A stretch of DNA of 64,000 nt from Branchiostoma floridae (lineage: Eukaryota; Chordata; Leptocardii; Amphioxiformes; Branchiostomatidae): assembly GCF_000003815.2 (NCBI RefSeq), contig NC_049979.1:15288688-15352687 (forward strand), given 5' to 3'. The translations under genes were made by a program, and so were the position numbers. Numbering within the stretch: the first letter of the stretch is position 1; every line of letters starts with the position of its first letter. The notes beneath the pieces were generated by a model. That model was not told where the DNA came from. It did no database searches and saw only the letters and a program-made list of their open reading frames with translations. Below, one piece after another: positions 24,801 to 31,464 of the stretch.

Positions 24801-24976
24801 ACTATGTGGACCCATGTTCGTGTGACACGAGCGATGACATGTTTTGTAGGAGGTGGGCCGCGCTCTCCGCCTTAACTTGCGTGGTACCGTGCCTCTTGTG
24901 TTATCCGCCTCTCCAGCTGTGCTACAAGTGTGGAATCCGGTGTCGGTGCTGCGGCGGGAGGCACAAAGCCGTATGA
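871..24976 (+). CDS. SPRED: Sprouty-related EVH1 domain protein (Spred), six coding exons
   Basis: Spred proteins are membrane-associated inhibitors of Ras/MAPK signalling; the EVH1 domain recruits neurofibromin (NF1) and the cysteine-rich Sprouty domain anchors the protein at membranes. Join 871-896, 12440-12620, 13157-13325, 22866-22930, 23515-23715, 24230-24976; all junctions are GT/AG and in phase, giving 1389 nt and 462 residues (human SPRED1 is about 444). EVH1 spans about residues 9-125 with [26 protein letters not shown] and ARAFDRGI. A Ser/Pro/charged linker follows (126-352). The Sprouty domain (353-462) starts RCVYC and contains [20 protein letters not shown] and CCGGRHKA at the C terminus. 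The central c-Kit-binding region of vertebrate SPRED1/2 is not clearly recognisable; only a short stretch before YVHFSK resembles it. Introns 1 (11.5 kb) and 3 (9.5 kb) are full of mobile elements. Paralogue assignment (1, 2 or 3) is not possible; probably a single pre-duplication gene. Confidence 0.93.
897..6149. other. Spred intron 1, proximal part
   Basis: No exon, RNA gene or element with recognisable ends. Contains a (CTT)n microsatellite at 2713-2732 and AT-rich low-complexity runs. Short open frames here (for example around 1.5, 4.4 and 4.5 kb) lack splice context and recognisable composition. Confidence 0.5.
2713..2732. repeat. (CTT)n microsatellite
   Basis: Six to seven uninterrupted cttctt units. 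Confidence 0.9.
6155..6784. mobile_element. 630-bp MITE-like element with GCGCGTGAAA-repeat termini
   Basis: Imperfect terminal inverted repeats: left GGGGGATGGGGTTTTGTGCGCGTG, right (reverse complement) GGGGAACGGGTTTTCTGCGCGTG, each aligned over a little more than 20 nt. Just inside each end are tandem gcgcgtgaaaa units, four on the left (about 6172-6222) and three or four inverted on the right (about 6724-6770); an internal inverted pair (tttcacgcgc/gcgcgtgaaa) is at about 6391-6426. AGCTT at 6150-6154 and 6785-6789 looks like a 5-bp target duplication. Internal direct repeats (tatgcaaatta...ttcccaaggga) occur near 6227 and 6569. No coding capacity, so non-autonomous. Confidence 0.72.
6790..8872. 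other. Spred intron 1, middle part
   Basis: Nothing supportable as a gene. A (TTA)n microsatellite lies at about 8746-8763. Confidence 0.5.
8873..9072 (+). repeat. 5' LTR of the TRIM-like element
   Basis: Starts cttagaag and ends ctctaaca. It contains a poly(A)-signal-like ttcaataaagg near 8990 followed by a stable hairpin (ggacagacc...gtctgtcc), the usual R-region arrangement. An internal TGTTAGAG also mirrors the CTCTAACA end, so the exact 5' boundary could be argued. Confidence 0.82.
9074..9083 (+). other. Primer binding site, tRNA-Leu type
   Basis: TGGTGGCAGC starts two bases after the LTR. It is complementary to CCA plus the discriminator and acceptor strand of tRNA-Leu ending GCUGCCACCA; the match to tRNA-Leu rests on remembered tRNA sequence. 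Confidence 0.65.
10383..10404 (+). repeat. Hairpin before the polypurine tract
   Basis: CAGGTGTCG - AGGG - CGACACCTG, a perfect 9-bp stem with a four-base loop, directly upstream of the purine tract at about 10408-10420. It could be a packaging or priming structure. Confidence 0.7.
10408..10422 (+). other. Polypurine tract
   Basis: aaggggggaagag immediately precedes the 3' LTR, as expected for the plus-strand primer of an LTR retroelement. Confidence 0.7.
10423..10622 (+). repeat. 3' LTR of the TRIM-like element
   Basis: Same 200 bp as the left LTR with a single visible substitution; followed by the CTTAT target duplication. Confidence 0.82.
10628..12155. other. Spred intron 1, distal part
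   Basis: No gene seen. Contains a (TAGG)n microsatellite at about 11205-11227. The 143-codon open frame at 11285-11716 has no acceptor/donor logic or recognisable domain and is probably chance. Confidence 0.5.
11205..11227. repeat. (TAGG)n microsatellite
   Basis: Five to six consecutive taggtagg units. Confidence 0.9.
12156..12255. other. Assembly gap (100 N)
   Basis: Exactly 100 N, a placeholder length, inside Spred intron 1. Confidence 0.99.
12440..12620 (+). CDS. SPRED: Spred coding exon 2 (EVH1, first half)
   Basis: Acceptor gtgtttttcag ends at 12439; donor gtaagt starts at 12621. Encodes residues 9-69, including [18 protein letters not shown] and [12 protein letters not shown]. The aromatic Trp of the GGW motif, important for EVH1 folding and ligand binding in this family, is present. 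Confidence 0.93.
13157..13325 (+). CDS. SPRED: Spred coding exon 3 (EVH1, second half)
   Basis: Acceptor ttttcccacag, donor gtgaga. Encodes [29 protein letters not shown] and [15 protein letters not shown], the most conserved part of Spred EVH1. Ends in phase 1. Confidence 0.94.
13326..14852. other. Spred intron 3, proximal part
   Basis: AT-rich; no exon or element with defined ends seen before the MITE cluster. Confidence 0.5.
14856..15212. mobile_element. 357-bp MITE with TTA target duplication (PIF/Harbinger-like)
   Basis: TIRs of about 36 bp: the left begins GGCACGATCTACACGCAG, the right (reverse complement) GGCCCAACTACACACAG, and both continue into CCGATATCTG. TTA flanks both ends (14853-14855, 15213-15215). 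There is no coding capacity. The 3-bp TTA duplication and GG start suggest PIF/Harbinger superfamily mobilisation; this is inference. Confidence 0.72.
15216..15696. mobile_element. 481-bp MITE, copy 1
   Basis: Ends GGGTCTCATTGATG and CATCAATGAGACCT form a 14-bp TIR (one end-base mismatch); flanked by TA. It abuts the right TTA of the 357-bp MITE. By eye it is identical over its length to the copy at 16579-17059 except at the first base. No open frame of interest. Confidence 0.8.
16248..16263. repeat. Poly-G run
   Basis: About 16 consecutive G residues between the two 481-bp MITE copies; such runs are prone to sequencing length error. Confidence 0.9.
16579..17059. mobile_element. 481-bp MITE, copy 2
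   Basis: AGGTCTCATTGATG...CATCAATGAGACCT perfect 14-bp TIR, TA on both sides, same orientation as copy 1 with 882 bp between them. The spacer is not duplicated, so the pair is two insertions and not a tandem duplication. Confidence 0.8.
18065..18141. repeat. Long hairpin, 29-bp stem
   Basis: The left arm from TCAAAGTTGAACTGTAATTT is matched by its complement ending at 18141. The stem is perfect apart from one position that would be a G-U wobble in RNA, with a loop of about 19 nt. It may be a pre-miRNA-like intronic hairpin or a tiny MITE; no target duplication is visible. Confidence 0.75.
22141..22169. repeat. Perfect 14-bp palindrome
   Basis: TTCCATGTCAATGA - G - TCATTGACATGGAA. The one-base spacer makes it cruciform-prone. 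No function recognised. Confidence 0.85.
22866..22930 (+). CDS. SPRED: Spred coding exon 4 (Ser/acidic linker)
   Basis: 65-nt exon between acceptor tttgtttcag and donor gtaagt. Its phase (2 bases completing the codon left by exon 3) and its end (phase 0) fit both neighbours. Encodes a Ser/Pro-rich then acidic peptide ([21 protein letters not shown], split around its middle); low conservation is expected for the linker. Confidence 0.78.
23515..23715 (+). CDS. SPRED: Spred coding exon 5 (basic/His linker)
   Basis: 201-nt phase-0 exon; acceptor ttctgcgtttgcag, donor gtgaga. Encodes a Pro/Lys- then His-rich linker, with [13 protein letters not shown] and [14 protein letters not shown]. The RVHF segment followed by Arg-rich residues may be a remnant of the c-Kit-binding region (compare RHVSF in vertebrate SPRED1), but this is only suggestive. 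Confidence 0.82.
24230..24976 (+). CDS. SPRED: Spred terminal coding exon 6 (Sprouty domain)
   Basis: Acceptor gtgctttgttacag; open for 248 codons to TGA at 24974-24976. The first 138 codons are a Ser/Asp-rich linker; the last 110 are a complete cysteine-rich Sprouty domain that ends CCGGRHKAV, as vertebrate SPREDs end CCGGKHKAA/G. The final 248 nt of the exon are repeated exactly beyond the gap at 25043-25178. Confidence 0.96.
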   Translation, partial: TTHPEVIFQEEHTFIKTESAKDKDKQDSNRDSSDSSDVWIRHPDSTGRTAFADLPGHLAFPAGSSESTSDDADSYVHFSKNYPKVHDYSYPMLEPIRTDTSSSKSGKSRIVTVQPSKIFQDRRSQSQSEPLRPQTGHQRCVYCREMFSPDGNRPGSCEFAPDQTQQYMKRVSCMGAAEMMMYHCMSDAEGDYVDPCSCDTSDDMFCRRWAALSALTCVVPCLLCYPPLQLCYKCGIRCRCCGGRHKAV

Positions 24977-25042
24977 TGCATGGCACCTTTCTTCCATTGA
25001 CTGCCATAGAGAAAAAGCAAGGACGTTACCACATCTGATAAG
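24729..25042 (+). repeat. 314-bp exact duplication, copy 1 (assembly artefact)
   Basis: The end of the Spred Sprouty exon and start of the 3' UTR, running up to the gap. Identical by eye to 25179-25492. Confidence 0.9.
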
Positions 25043-25178
25043 NNNNNNNNNNNNNNNNNNNNNNNNNNNNNNNNNNNNNNNNNNNNNNNNNNNNNNNNNN
25101 NNNNNNNNNNNNNNNNNNNNNNNNNNNNNNNNNNNNNNNNNNNNNNNNNNNNNNNNNNNNNNNNNNNNNNNNNNNNNN
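25043..25178. other. Assembly gap (136 N)
   Basis: Run of N between two identical 314-bp blocks. Confidence 0.99.
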
Positions 25179-25492
25179 ACATGAAAAGAGTAAGCTGCAT
25201 GGGAGCAGCAGAAATGATGATGTATCATTGCATGTCAGACGCTGAGGGGGACTATGTGGACCCATGTTCGTGTGACACGAGCGATGACATGTTTTGTAGG
25301 AGGTGGGCCGCGCTCTCCGCCTTAACTTGCGTGGTACCGTGCCTCTTGTGTTATCCGCCTCTCCAGCTGTGCTACAAGTGTGGAATCCGGTGTCGGTGCT
25401 GCGGCGGGAGGCACAAAGCCGTATGATGCATGGCACCTTTCTTCCATTGACTGCCATAGAGAAAAAGCAAGGACGTTACCACATCTGATAAG
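25179..25492 (+). pseudogene. Second copy of the Sprouty exon end (artefactual duplicate)
   Basis: Repeats 24729-25042 without visible difference, then continues into unique 3' UTR (cgacaattatcgcg...). It opens at the same internal ATG of the Sprouty domain (81 codons from 25181 to TGA), so an automatic annotator would call a spurious partial gene. The exact identity on both sides of a gap points to unmerged contig ends or haplotypes, not biology. Confidence 0.85.
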
Positions 25493-27209
25493 CGACAATT
25501 ATCGCGTGCAGGATTCTTGTGGAAACGATACATATGCCCGTAGTTCCAGGGCCACAATTGCAAAACGATCCTCGCTCCACTGTGAAATGGTCGGCAGGGA
25601 GCGTGTGTGTAGGAGCTGGTCAGACTGTAGAGTTTATATAGTAAATAGTGTATATAGAGAGTTGGCAAGTTTATTGGCATTGTTACCACATGAAAGCATT
25701 TGTAGACTTTTGTAAAAAAGGCAAAAACAATGTGATGGCTTTAATGAAAAAAAGGCTATTCATGAATTGAGAGACAGCAAATGAGGATGGGTAAATCTAG
25801 ATAGCTCTATTTCCTTAATAGTTGTATTTATTATTGTGTGCATGATAGCATGTAGGATGGCTTCCCAGCATTCTCTATGCCTTAAACTTTGCATTCCAAC
25901 CTCTGGCTGGGCACCAAGGGCAGCCTCGGTCTCACGCAGCTGAGATGGCATTAACCTCAAGTGACCCTAAGATCAACAAAGCTCACCTGACCAAGTCTGG
26001 GTTCCAACCACCCATTTTTAAAAGTCAATTGTCCTTTGGATAGATAGATAGACACATTGGCATCTTTTACCAACAGAGTCTTATATTTGATTGCCTAGTT
26101 CTGGTCTTGACAAGTCAGAATTTTTTTGGATAATTGAAGTGATTCATACATGTAGGTAAACTGGTTCTTACTTTGCTTTATGTGTCTGTTATAAAAGTAT
26201 AACAACAATGATGAAAAATTTTAAGATAACGATTGTTTGAATTCATATTTAGTTAAAAGAATGAAAATAAATTTTAAAATTTCATACAGTGCAGAAAACC
26301 CCCATAACTGGTATTGTTGCCCATTGTGTTTCCCCATGAATATTTGGCGGGATTAAGTCCACCCAGTTTGAGACTTTAGAGGCAAACTGTATTTTGCCCA
26401 AATTCCTTGAGGAGCTATTGGCAGTGACACAGGATGTCTTGTCACTCAAAAAAAGCTTTTTTTAATGTCCTAGGATTTTGAGGACATCAATACACGGAAT
26501 TCTATTTCATCAGTCAAGTTATCAGGTCTCGTAACCTTAAATGAACCCACTACCTTCAGGGACTGTGCCAGTAAAGGCATACATATTTAATGGCAGGGTT
26601 TTATTTCCTTGTATGTGGTCATTTTTCTCAACAAAGAAACGCATTGCTGTGATGCCTGTAGTCCCCTCATGGTCCACCCATTTCTGAAGCATTTATGTCA
26701 ACATTTGTTCCCTTGAGGTTGAGCAGTAATGTAGCACAGGAATGGGGTGAGCTTTTATAGATAAGTCATTTTCTGAAATCCAGATTATTGGTAATATGAC
26801 AGTGCCCCATCTCCAGATATTCAGTCAGGCTTCTGGGGTCTGTGTTGTACAAATTGATGTGTCTTCTGGCCTCTACAATAAAGACATCAGTATTATTGGG
26901 TATTTTTAGGACAAAATTGCCCAAAAAACTACATCATTTGAATTAGATTTGATGAAATGACAATAGATTCTGTCACCCTATTCAAGATTGTTTTCTGTGA
27001 ACCATCACCCTGATATCTAAAGTGTGTTACATGCTAAAAATCAGGTTTGGGTTGAAAGAAATCATTCCCTATTAATATACAGTATTAGAGATGCTTTTCC
27101 TACTCAGAGAACATCTCTTGAAAATTGTGCCCCCTAGCATTCCTTGATAAAATTACAGAACAGGGACAGTGCTGAAGTACAAGAATTTTTTCCTATACCC
27201 CTTTCAATT

Positions 27210-27305
27210 TAGCCTGGAGCCTTGTTAGCTTTTGTTGCTCTTGAGCGTCGTGGGGTAGCGACCTTTCGGAGCAGACCAAAGCTAGCAAGGCTGGATTCTA
27301 GGCTA
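27210..27305. mobile_element. 96-bp miniature foldback element
   Basis: TAGCCTGGAGCC at the left and its partner ending ggattctaggcta at the right form a stem extending over about 25 bp (gccttg.tagctttgg). Flanked on both sides by CTTTCAATT (27201-27209, 27306-27314), a 9-bp direct repeat containing an 8-bp hAT-sized duplication. No coding capacity. Confidence 0.75.
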
Positions 27306-28838
27306 CTTTCAATTCAATAGGTAATGTTATATAAAGGCTCCCCCACCCACCTACATTGCTTCAGTTGTCTGCCCTCCCCCTTGAGTGGTGGCAGTTTGCA
27401 ACAACGTACAGGTAAAATTTAAAACCTAGTTCTGACAGGTTCAGATGCTGTGAGGGTTGTGGTGGTGAGAAAAGTGCTGTCAGTAATAGTTGTCAGTCTA
27501 CATGTTGCTGCATTGCTGTGCCTCTGCTTTTATCTTAACTGATTTTTTCTCCATAAAATTATTTTTTGTGTAGGGTTTTGAAAAGCACCCACCTTATCCC
27601 CACTAGTGTTAATTTGTTAGGTAGGTTGAAGTAGAGGCTGATGATTCAAATGTTTTACAGATCGGCAAATACATGTAGAACAACAGAAATCTTGGGATGA
27701 AGGTGTATACTTGTAACATTACATACATATATTGGCAAATGTATATCCTGCACAAAACTAGCCCTGCTCCTTTTAGCATCTGCAGCAGCAGGAAAAAAAT
27801 ATCTTACTGCAGGAATTTAAACAGTGTTGTCATCCTTACTCTATATCCTTATGGAACTGTGCCTTGGCAGATGGTTAAAAACCAAGGAACTGAAAGAGTA
27901 AGACCTGATCTCTGCCTTTCTGTGAGACTTGTTCATTCACAATGCTTTGACAGTTGGACTGATTGGGCTTTCCTGTACCTGAATGTACATGTATTATTCA
28001 CAGGGCATGAGAGCATCTTTTATTTTAAGAGTTGTGCATAGGGCTTTTGATTTGATTCTGCTTTACTGCAAATGATAACCATGTTAACCCAAATACTTGT
28101 ATATTGCATTGGTTGGTGGATCGACGTGGCTTCTTTTGTGCAAGGAGCCACTGGTATGTCTTGTAAATATATACTCATAATCAGACTTGATGATGACAAA
28201 CTCCCTTCAACTATGTATAGAAAGAACAAAAATTATGAAACTAAATTTTATTCTGATTTATCAAAGATACAAAATATTTTTATGGGCTGTGTGTGATTTT
28301 GTGACACTCCAATGGCTCTGAGCGTAGTGCAGTCCCCCAAAACTTCTGTTGTAAAAAAAGTGTTGATTGAACATGTAGCCTCCTCCAATAGGCATTATCG
28401 GCTTCCTACATGCAAATGTATGCCTGTTGTAACAAACTTTATTCCCATGTATGTATACTGTACAAAGTAGAAACCTTAAAATGGTTTTAAGGGAAGATAT
28501 GCAATTACCTTATTACTACTGCCTATTTTGTATGACTGCTTTAGTCTAGCTTTCTTATTTGCACTGTTTTTATAATATGAGAAGAATGGACCTTTCCATA
28601 CAGGCAGGGCAGTGATTTGGCCTGCCTTGTACCATGGGGCTGGCTTATAACGGCATCTTGTTTTGTACCCTTTTGACTCAGACTGCACTGAAGATGAAGT
28701 TAGGTTGTTGTAGTACGAGGGATGCTCGTCAGTTGCCATGTGGACTTCGCAGAATATTGACGTGTGAAGTAATCATGTTCAAGGTCATGGCGTAGGACCT
28801 GGTGTAGGACAGATGGGAGAGAATGCCACAGACGTGGC

Positions 28839-28844
28839 AAATAA
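28839..28844 (+). terminator. Candidate distal poly(A) signal of Spred
   Basis: AATAAA followed within 30 nt by a tgttgtgttgtttttctt GU/U-rich element. Confidence 0.45.
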
Positions 28845-28860
28845 ACAATTTGCAGTTCTA

Positions 28861-30209
28861 CTGGCATGTTGTGTTGTTTTTCTTATGGTTCAATGCTTTT
28901 TGAGATTCCTCCAAGACTTCTTTATTTTGGTATGCTGATATGAGTAGTATATACCTGTCACAAGGGCCCTGTAGTGTTCATCAGTAGTATCACACTTTCA
29001 AACGTTAGTAGGCATGAGGCTGGGGAACTTTGCAAATATGATTACTAATATCAAGGAGGATAAAGGTGACCCATCTATGGTCAAACTATTGATTTTACCA
29101 GAAGATGGAGTTTAAGTCATTATTCTGCTCCCAGTGCCAACAGACAATTACCTTTGATAATGCAACATCGAAGAAAGCGGGCCAAGTTGCAAATGGGCTG
29201 ACTAAAATGCAAGCCTTAATTTTCAGTTCTTTGGCGTGGGACCTAAAGCAGGGGTGGTTCAGGTGTAAATGTTTCTTATAACTGAAACATTGATTTTTTT
29301 TAGTGTAATATTAAATGAGCCTGGCATATTTATCAAGAAGAGAGAGAGGAATCCCCCACATCCACACACATACAAGTTGACACAAATATAGCCAGTCTTT
29401 CATTGCATCCCCCCATCCCAGGGATCAACTGTTTGTTGTGTTATGTCTTGGATTACCTTTCTCCACAAGGAAGTTCCATCAGAAGCACAACCATACTTAT
29501 TGTAGACTTGACTGGCTGTATAGCCACGGGGAAGATTTCAGCATGAGCACACTATGCAGTCTTATTTCATACCTTGGTATTTGAAAATTACATAAAGGAA
29601 ACATAGTACGAATCACCAAAATGTGCATGCATAGAAAACGGCTTTCATGCATTATCAAATAAAATGTTCTAGTCCAAATAACTAGGAAACTATTAACCTT
29701 CTAGAATAACAGGAAGCTAAACAAATATTTCCTTTGTGAAGTAAATTGCATATATTCAACAGACAGCAATAATTGTGAAATATTCCTCCTTGCATGCCAT
29801 CAGACCAGTGATAACTGCTACTTTGCAGTTATCACTACTAGATGCAGCACAGAGCCCCCATGATAGGGTCCATTCAGTCTTGAGGCTGGCTGCAAGGCTA
29901 ATTCAGGAAGGGAAAAGGTAGGTTTCCATGCAAAAGCATGGTTCACCGTCTAATATGGATGACAACTCTTGGTATGAATAGAGGAGAAGGCGATGCCAAA
30001 AATCCTGTGGGTCCCAGTTACCTTTGTGAGATCGTCCGCCATGCACATGGCCACATTCGCGCAGAGGAAGAGAGCCGAGTCTTTAAATGCACACTGGCAA
30101 CATCACCAAAGAATCTTCGCCTGTTAAGAAGGCTCTTCGATAAGCTTTTGGCATACCGAGGAACAGGGAAACATTGAAGCTAGAATAAGAGTTGTTAATC
30201 GAATAGCAC
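28861..30209. other. Spred-TOMM40 intergenic region, left part
   Basis: No gene recognised. A perfect 12-bp-stem hairpin is at 29807-29836. An open frame of 79 codons at 29938-30177 has codon-like composition but no domain, acceptor or donor that I can defend. Confidence 0.45.
29807..29836. repeat. Perfect 12-bp hairpin
   Basis: AGTGATAACTGC - TACTTT - GCAGTTATCACT. Confidence 0.85.
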
Positions 30210-30218
30210 GACCTGACG

Positions 30219-30389
30219 TAATCTCCAAGCAGATCCTACAGTAGCATAAGATAGTATCAAAAGCTGGTAGAGGAGTGAAGCTGGCTTAGGAGTGTGTCTC
30301 GTTATAACGTTACCGTGTACAAGGCAAATGGACACCTTTCGGCCATTTTGGTACAATCTTATGCCATTGCAGGATCTGCTTGGAGATTA
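30219..30389. mobile_element. 171-bp MITE with 9-bp target duplication
   Basis: TIR begins TAATCTCCAAGCAGATCCT at both ends and extends to about 34 bp with a few mismatches (through gcataagat). GACCTGACG flanks both sides (30210-30218, 30390-30398); 8-9 bp is hAT-like. A diverged relative of the CAAGCAGAT termini occurs at 47058-47156. Confidence 0.82.
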
Positions 30390-30631
30390 GACCTGACGAA
30401 CACAGCCTGTACTTTAATAGGGTGTCTGACCTCCCCAGCGGGGGCTTCTGATTGGAGTAAGGTTAACTGATTTGCCATCTTTCTATAATTGCACACCGAC
30501 CTAGTTCGAACGTTACCTAGTTTTAGCATTAGAAAACTCAACTAGGGACCGAACACACATGCATACCCTTGGGGCGCAAAAAGGGTAGATGGCTAGCCTG
30601 CAGGGCCCAGACTTTTCCGTAAACCTCCTTA

Positions 30632-30861
30632 AGGCCCCCTCTCACTTGACGTGCGGCTGCGTTCGTTCACTGCGGTACTGTTTTGTTATTTTCTCCGATT
30701 TGTTATAATTCAGATATTTCGCAATACGTAAAAGTGTGACATAGAAGACCACAAAATACACAACAAGTAAGAAAATTCGTTCTTTATCTCTGAAATTCGT
30801 TGAGCATCTTCCGAACGCAGCAATGCCGCAAGCGTGCCGCACGTCAAGTGAGAGGGGGCCT
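30632..30861. mobile_element. 230-bp MITE with TTA target duplication
   Basis: Perfect TIR of about 26 bp starting AGGCCCCCTCTCACTTGACG; TTA on both sides (30629-30631, 30862-30864). This suggests PIF/Harbinger-type mobilisation. It lies about 0.4 kb upstream of the TOMM40 start codon, so it may affect that promoter. Confidence 0.82.
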
Positions 30862-30922
30862 TTAGTGATGAAACTGCTGCTTCACATTCTGTGTATCATA
30901 ACAAAGACGCCTCCCAGCGAAG

Positions 30923-31022
30923 NNNNNNNNNNNNNNNNNNNNNNNNNNNNNNNNNNNNNNNNNNNNNNNNNNNNNNNNNNNNNNNNNNNNNNNNNNNNNN
31001 NNNNNNNNNNNNNNNNNNNNNN
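30923..31022. other. Assembly gap (100 N)
   Basis: Exactly 100 N, a placeholder, between the 230-bp MITE and the TOMM40 promoter. Confidence 0.99.
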
Positions 31023-31084
31023 TTACCAGAATTCATGGTGATTTCTTACGCTCATTATTGATTATCTACCAGATTTAGGTTGAC

Positions 31085-31147
31085 CCGGAAGTGAACTCTG
31101 ACGTCATGACCTCCACTTCCTTGGTTCGCCGGATTGCACATGGCGGC
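31085..31147 (+). promoter_or_regulatory. TOMM40 promoter core: ETS, CRE and YY1-like sites
   Basis: CCGGAAGTG (31085-31093, ETS/GABP), TGACGTCA (31099-31106, consensus CRE/ATF), CACTTCC (31114-31120, inverted ETS) and ATGGCGGC (31140-31147, YY1-like) lie within 63 bp, about 120-180 bp before the start codon. GABP (NRF-2), CREB and YY1 sites are known features of nuclear genes for mitochondrial proteins. No TATA box. Confidence 0.75.
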
Positions 31148-31262
31148 GGTTTGACATTGTAGCCATCGACTGCTTCAGCTTTACGGCTCCAGTATTCGTT
31201 GTTTATCGCGCGGTCACCTTCCGTATCTGCTTCGTCGTTATTGATAAGATACAGAGATAGTC

Positions 31263-31464
31263 ATGGGGAATGTTTTAGCAGCGGGTCCGGGCCCGACAGC
31301 GGGCCAGGGGGTTCCAAACCTCGGTGCCTTCCCCCCTCCTCCTCCCCCCACTTCTGCACAAGGTGCCGCTGCAGGGTCACCCGCGCCGGGACAGCCCGAA
31401 CAGAAAACAGACGACAAATCAACCAACCCGGGAACATTCGATGAGCTACACAAGAAGTGCAAAG
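31263..31464 (+). CDS. TOMM40: TOMM40 exon 1
   Basis: ATG in context agtcATGG; encodes MGNVLAAG, a Gly/Pro/Ala-rich tail and [10 protein letters not shown]. Donor gtactt at 31465, phase 1. The start is fixed by the conserved MGNVLAA. Confidence 0.95.

Larger units (their letters stand above)
24977..28860 (+). other. Probable Spred 3' UTR and downstream flank
   Basis: No coding exon recognised. AATAAA occurs at 26266-26271, 26877-26882 and 28839-28844. The last has the best context, being followed by a GU/U-rich stretch (tgttgtgttgtttttctt), and would end a long 3' UTR. The first is also followed by a moderately GU-rich stretch. Which one is used cannot be decided here. Confidence 0.45.

Noticed and set aside
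24669..25007. Minus-strand frame opposite the Sprouty exon
   Set aside because: Shadow of a well-supported coding exon on the + strand.
25181..25426. A second, partial Spred gene
   Set aside because: Exact copy of 24731-24976 next to a gap, so an assembly duplicate.
29938..30177. 79-codon frame as a gene
   Set aside because: No family, splice partner or promoter found; left as intergenic.
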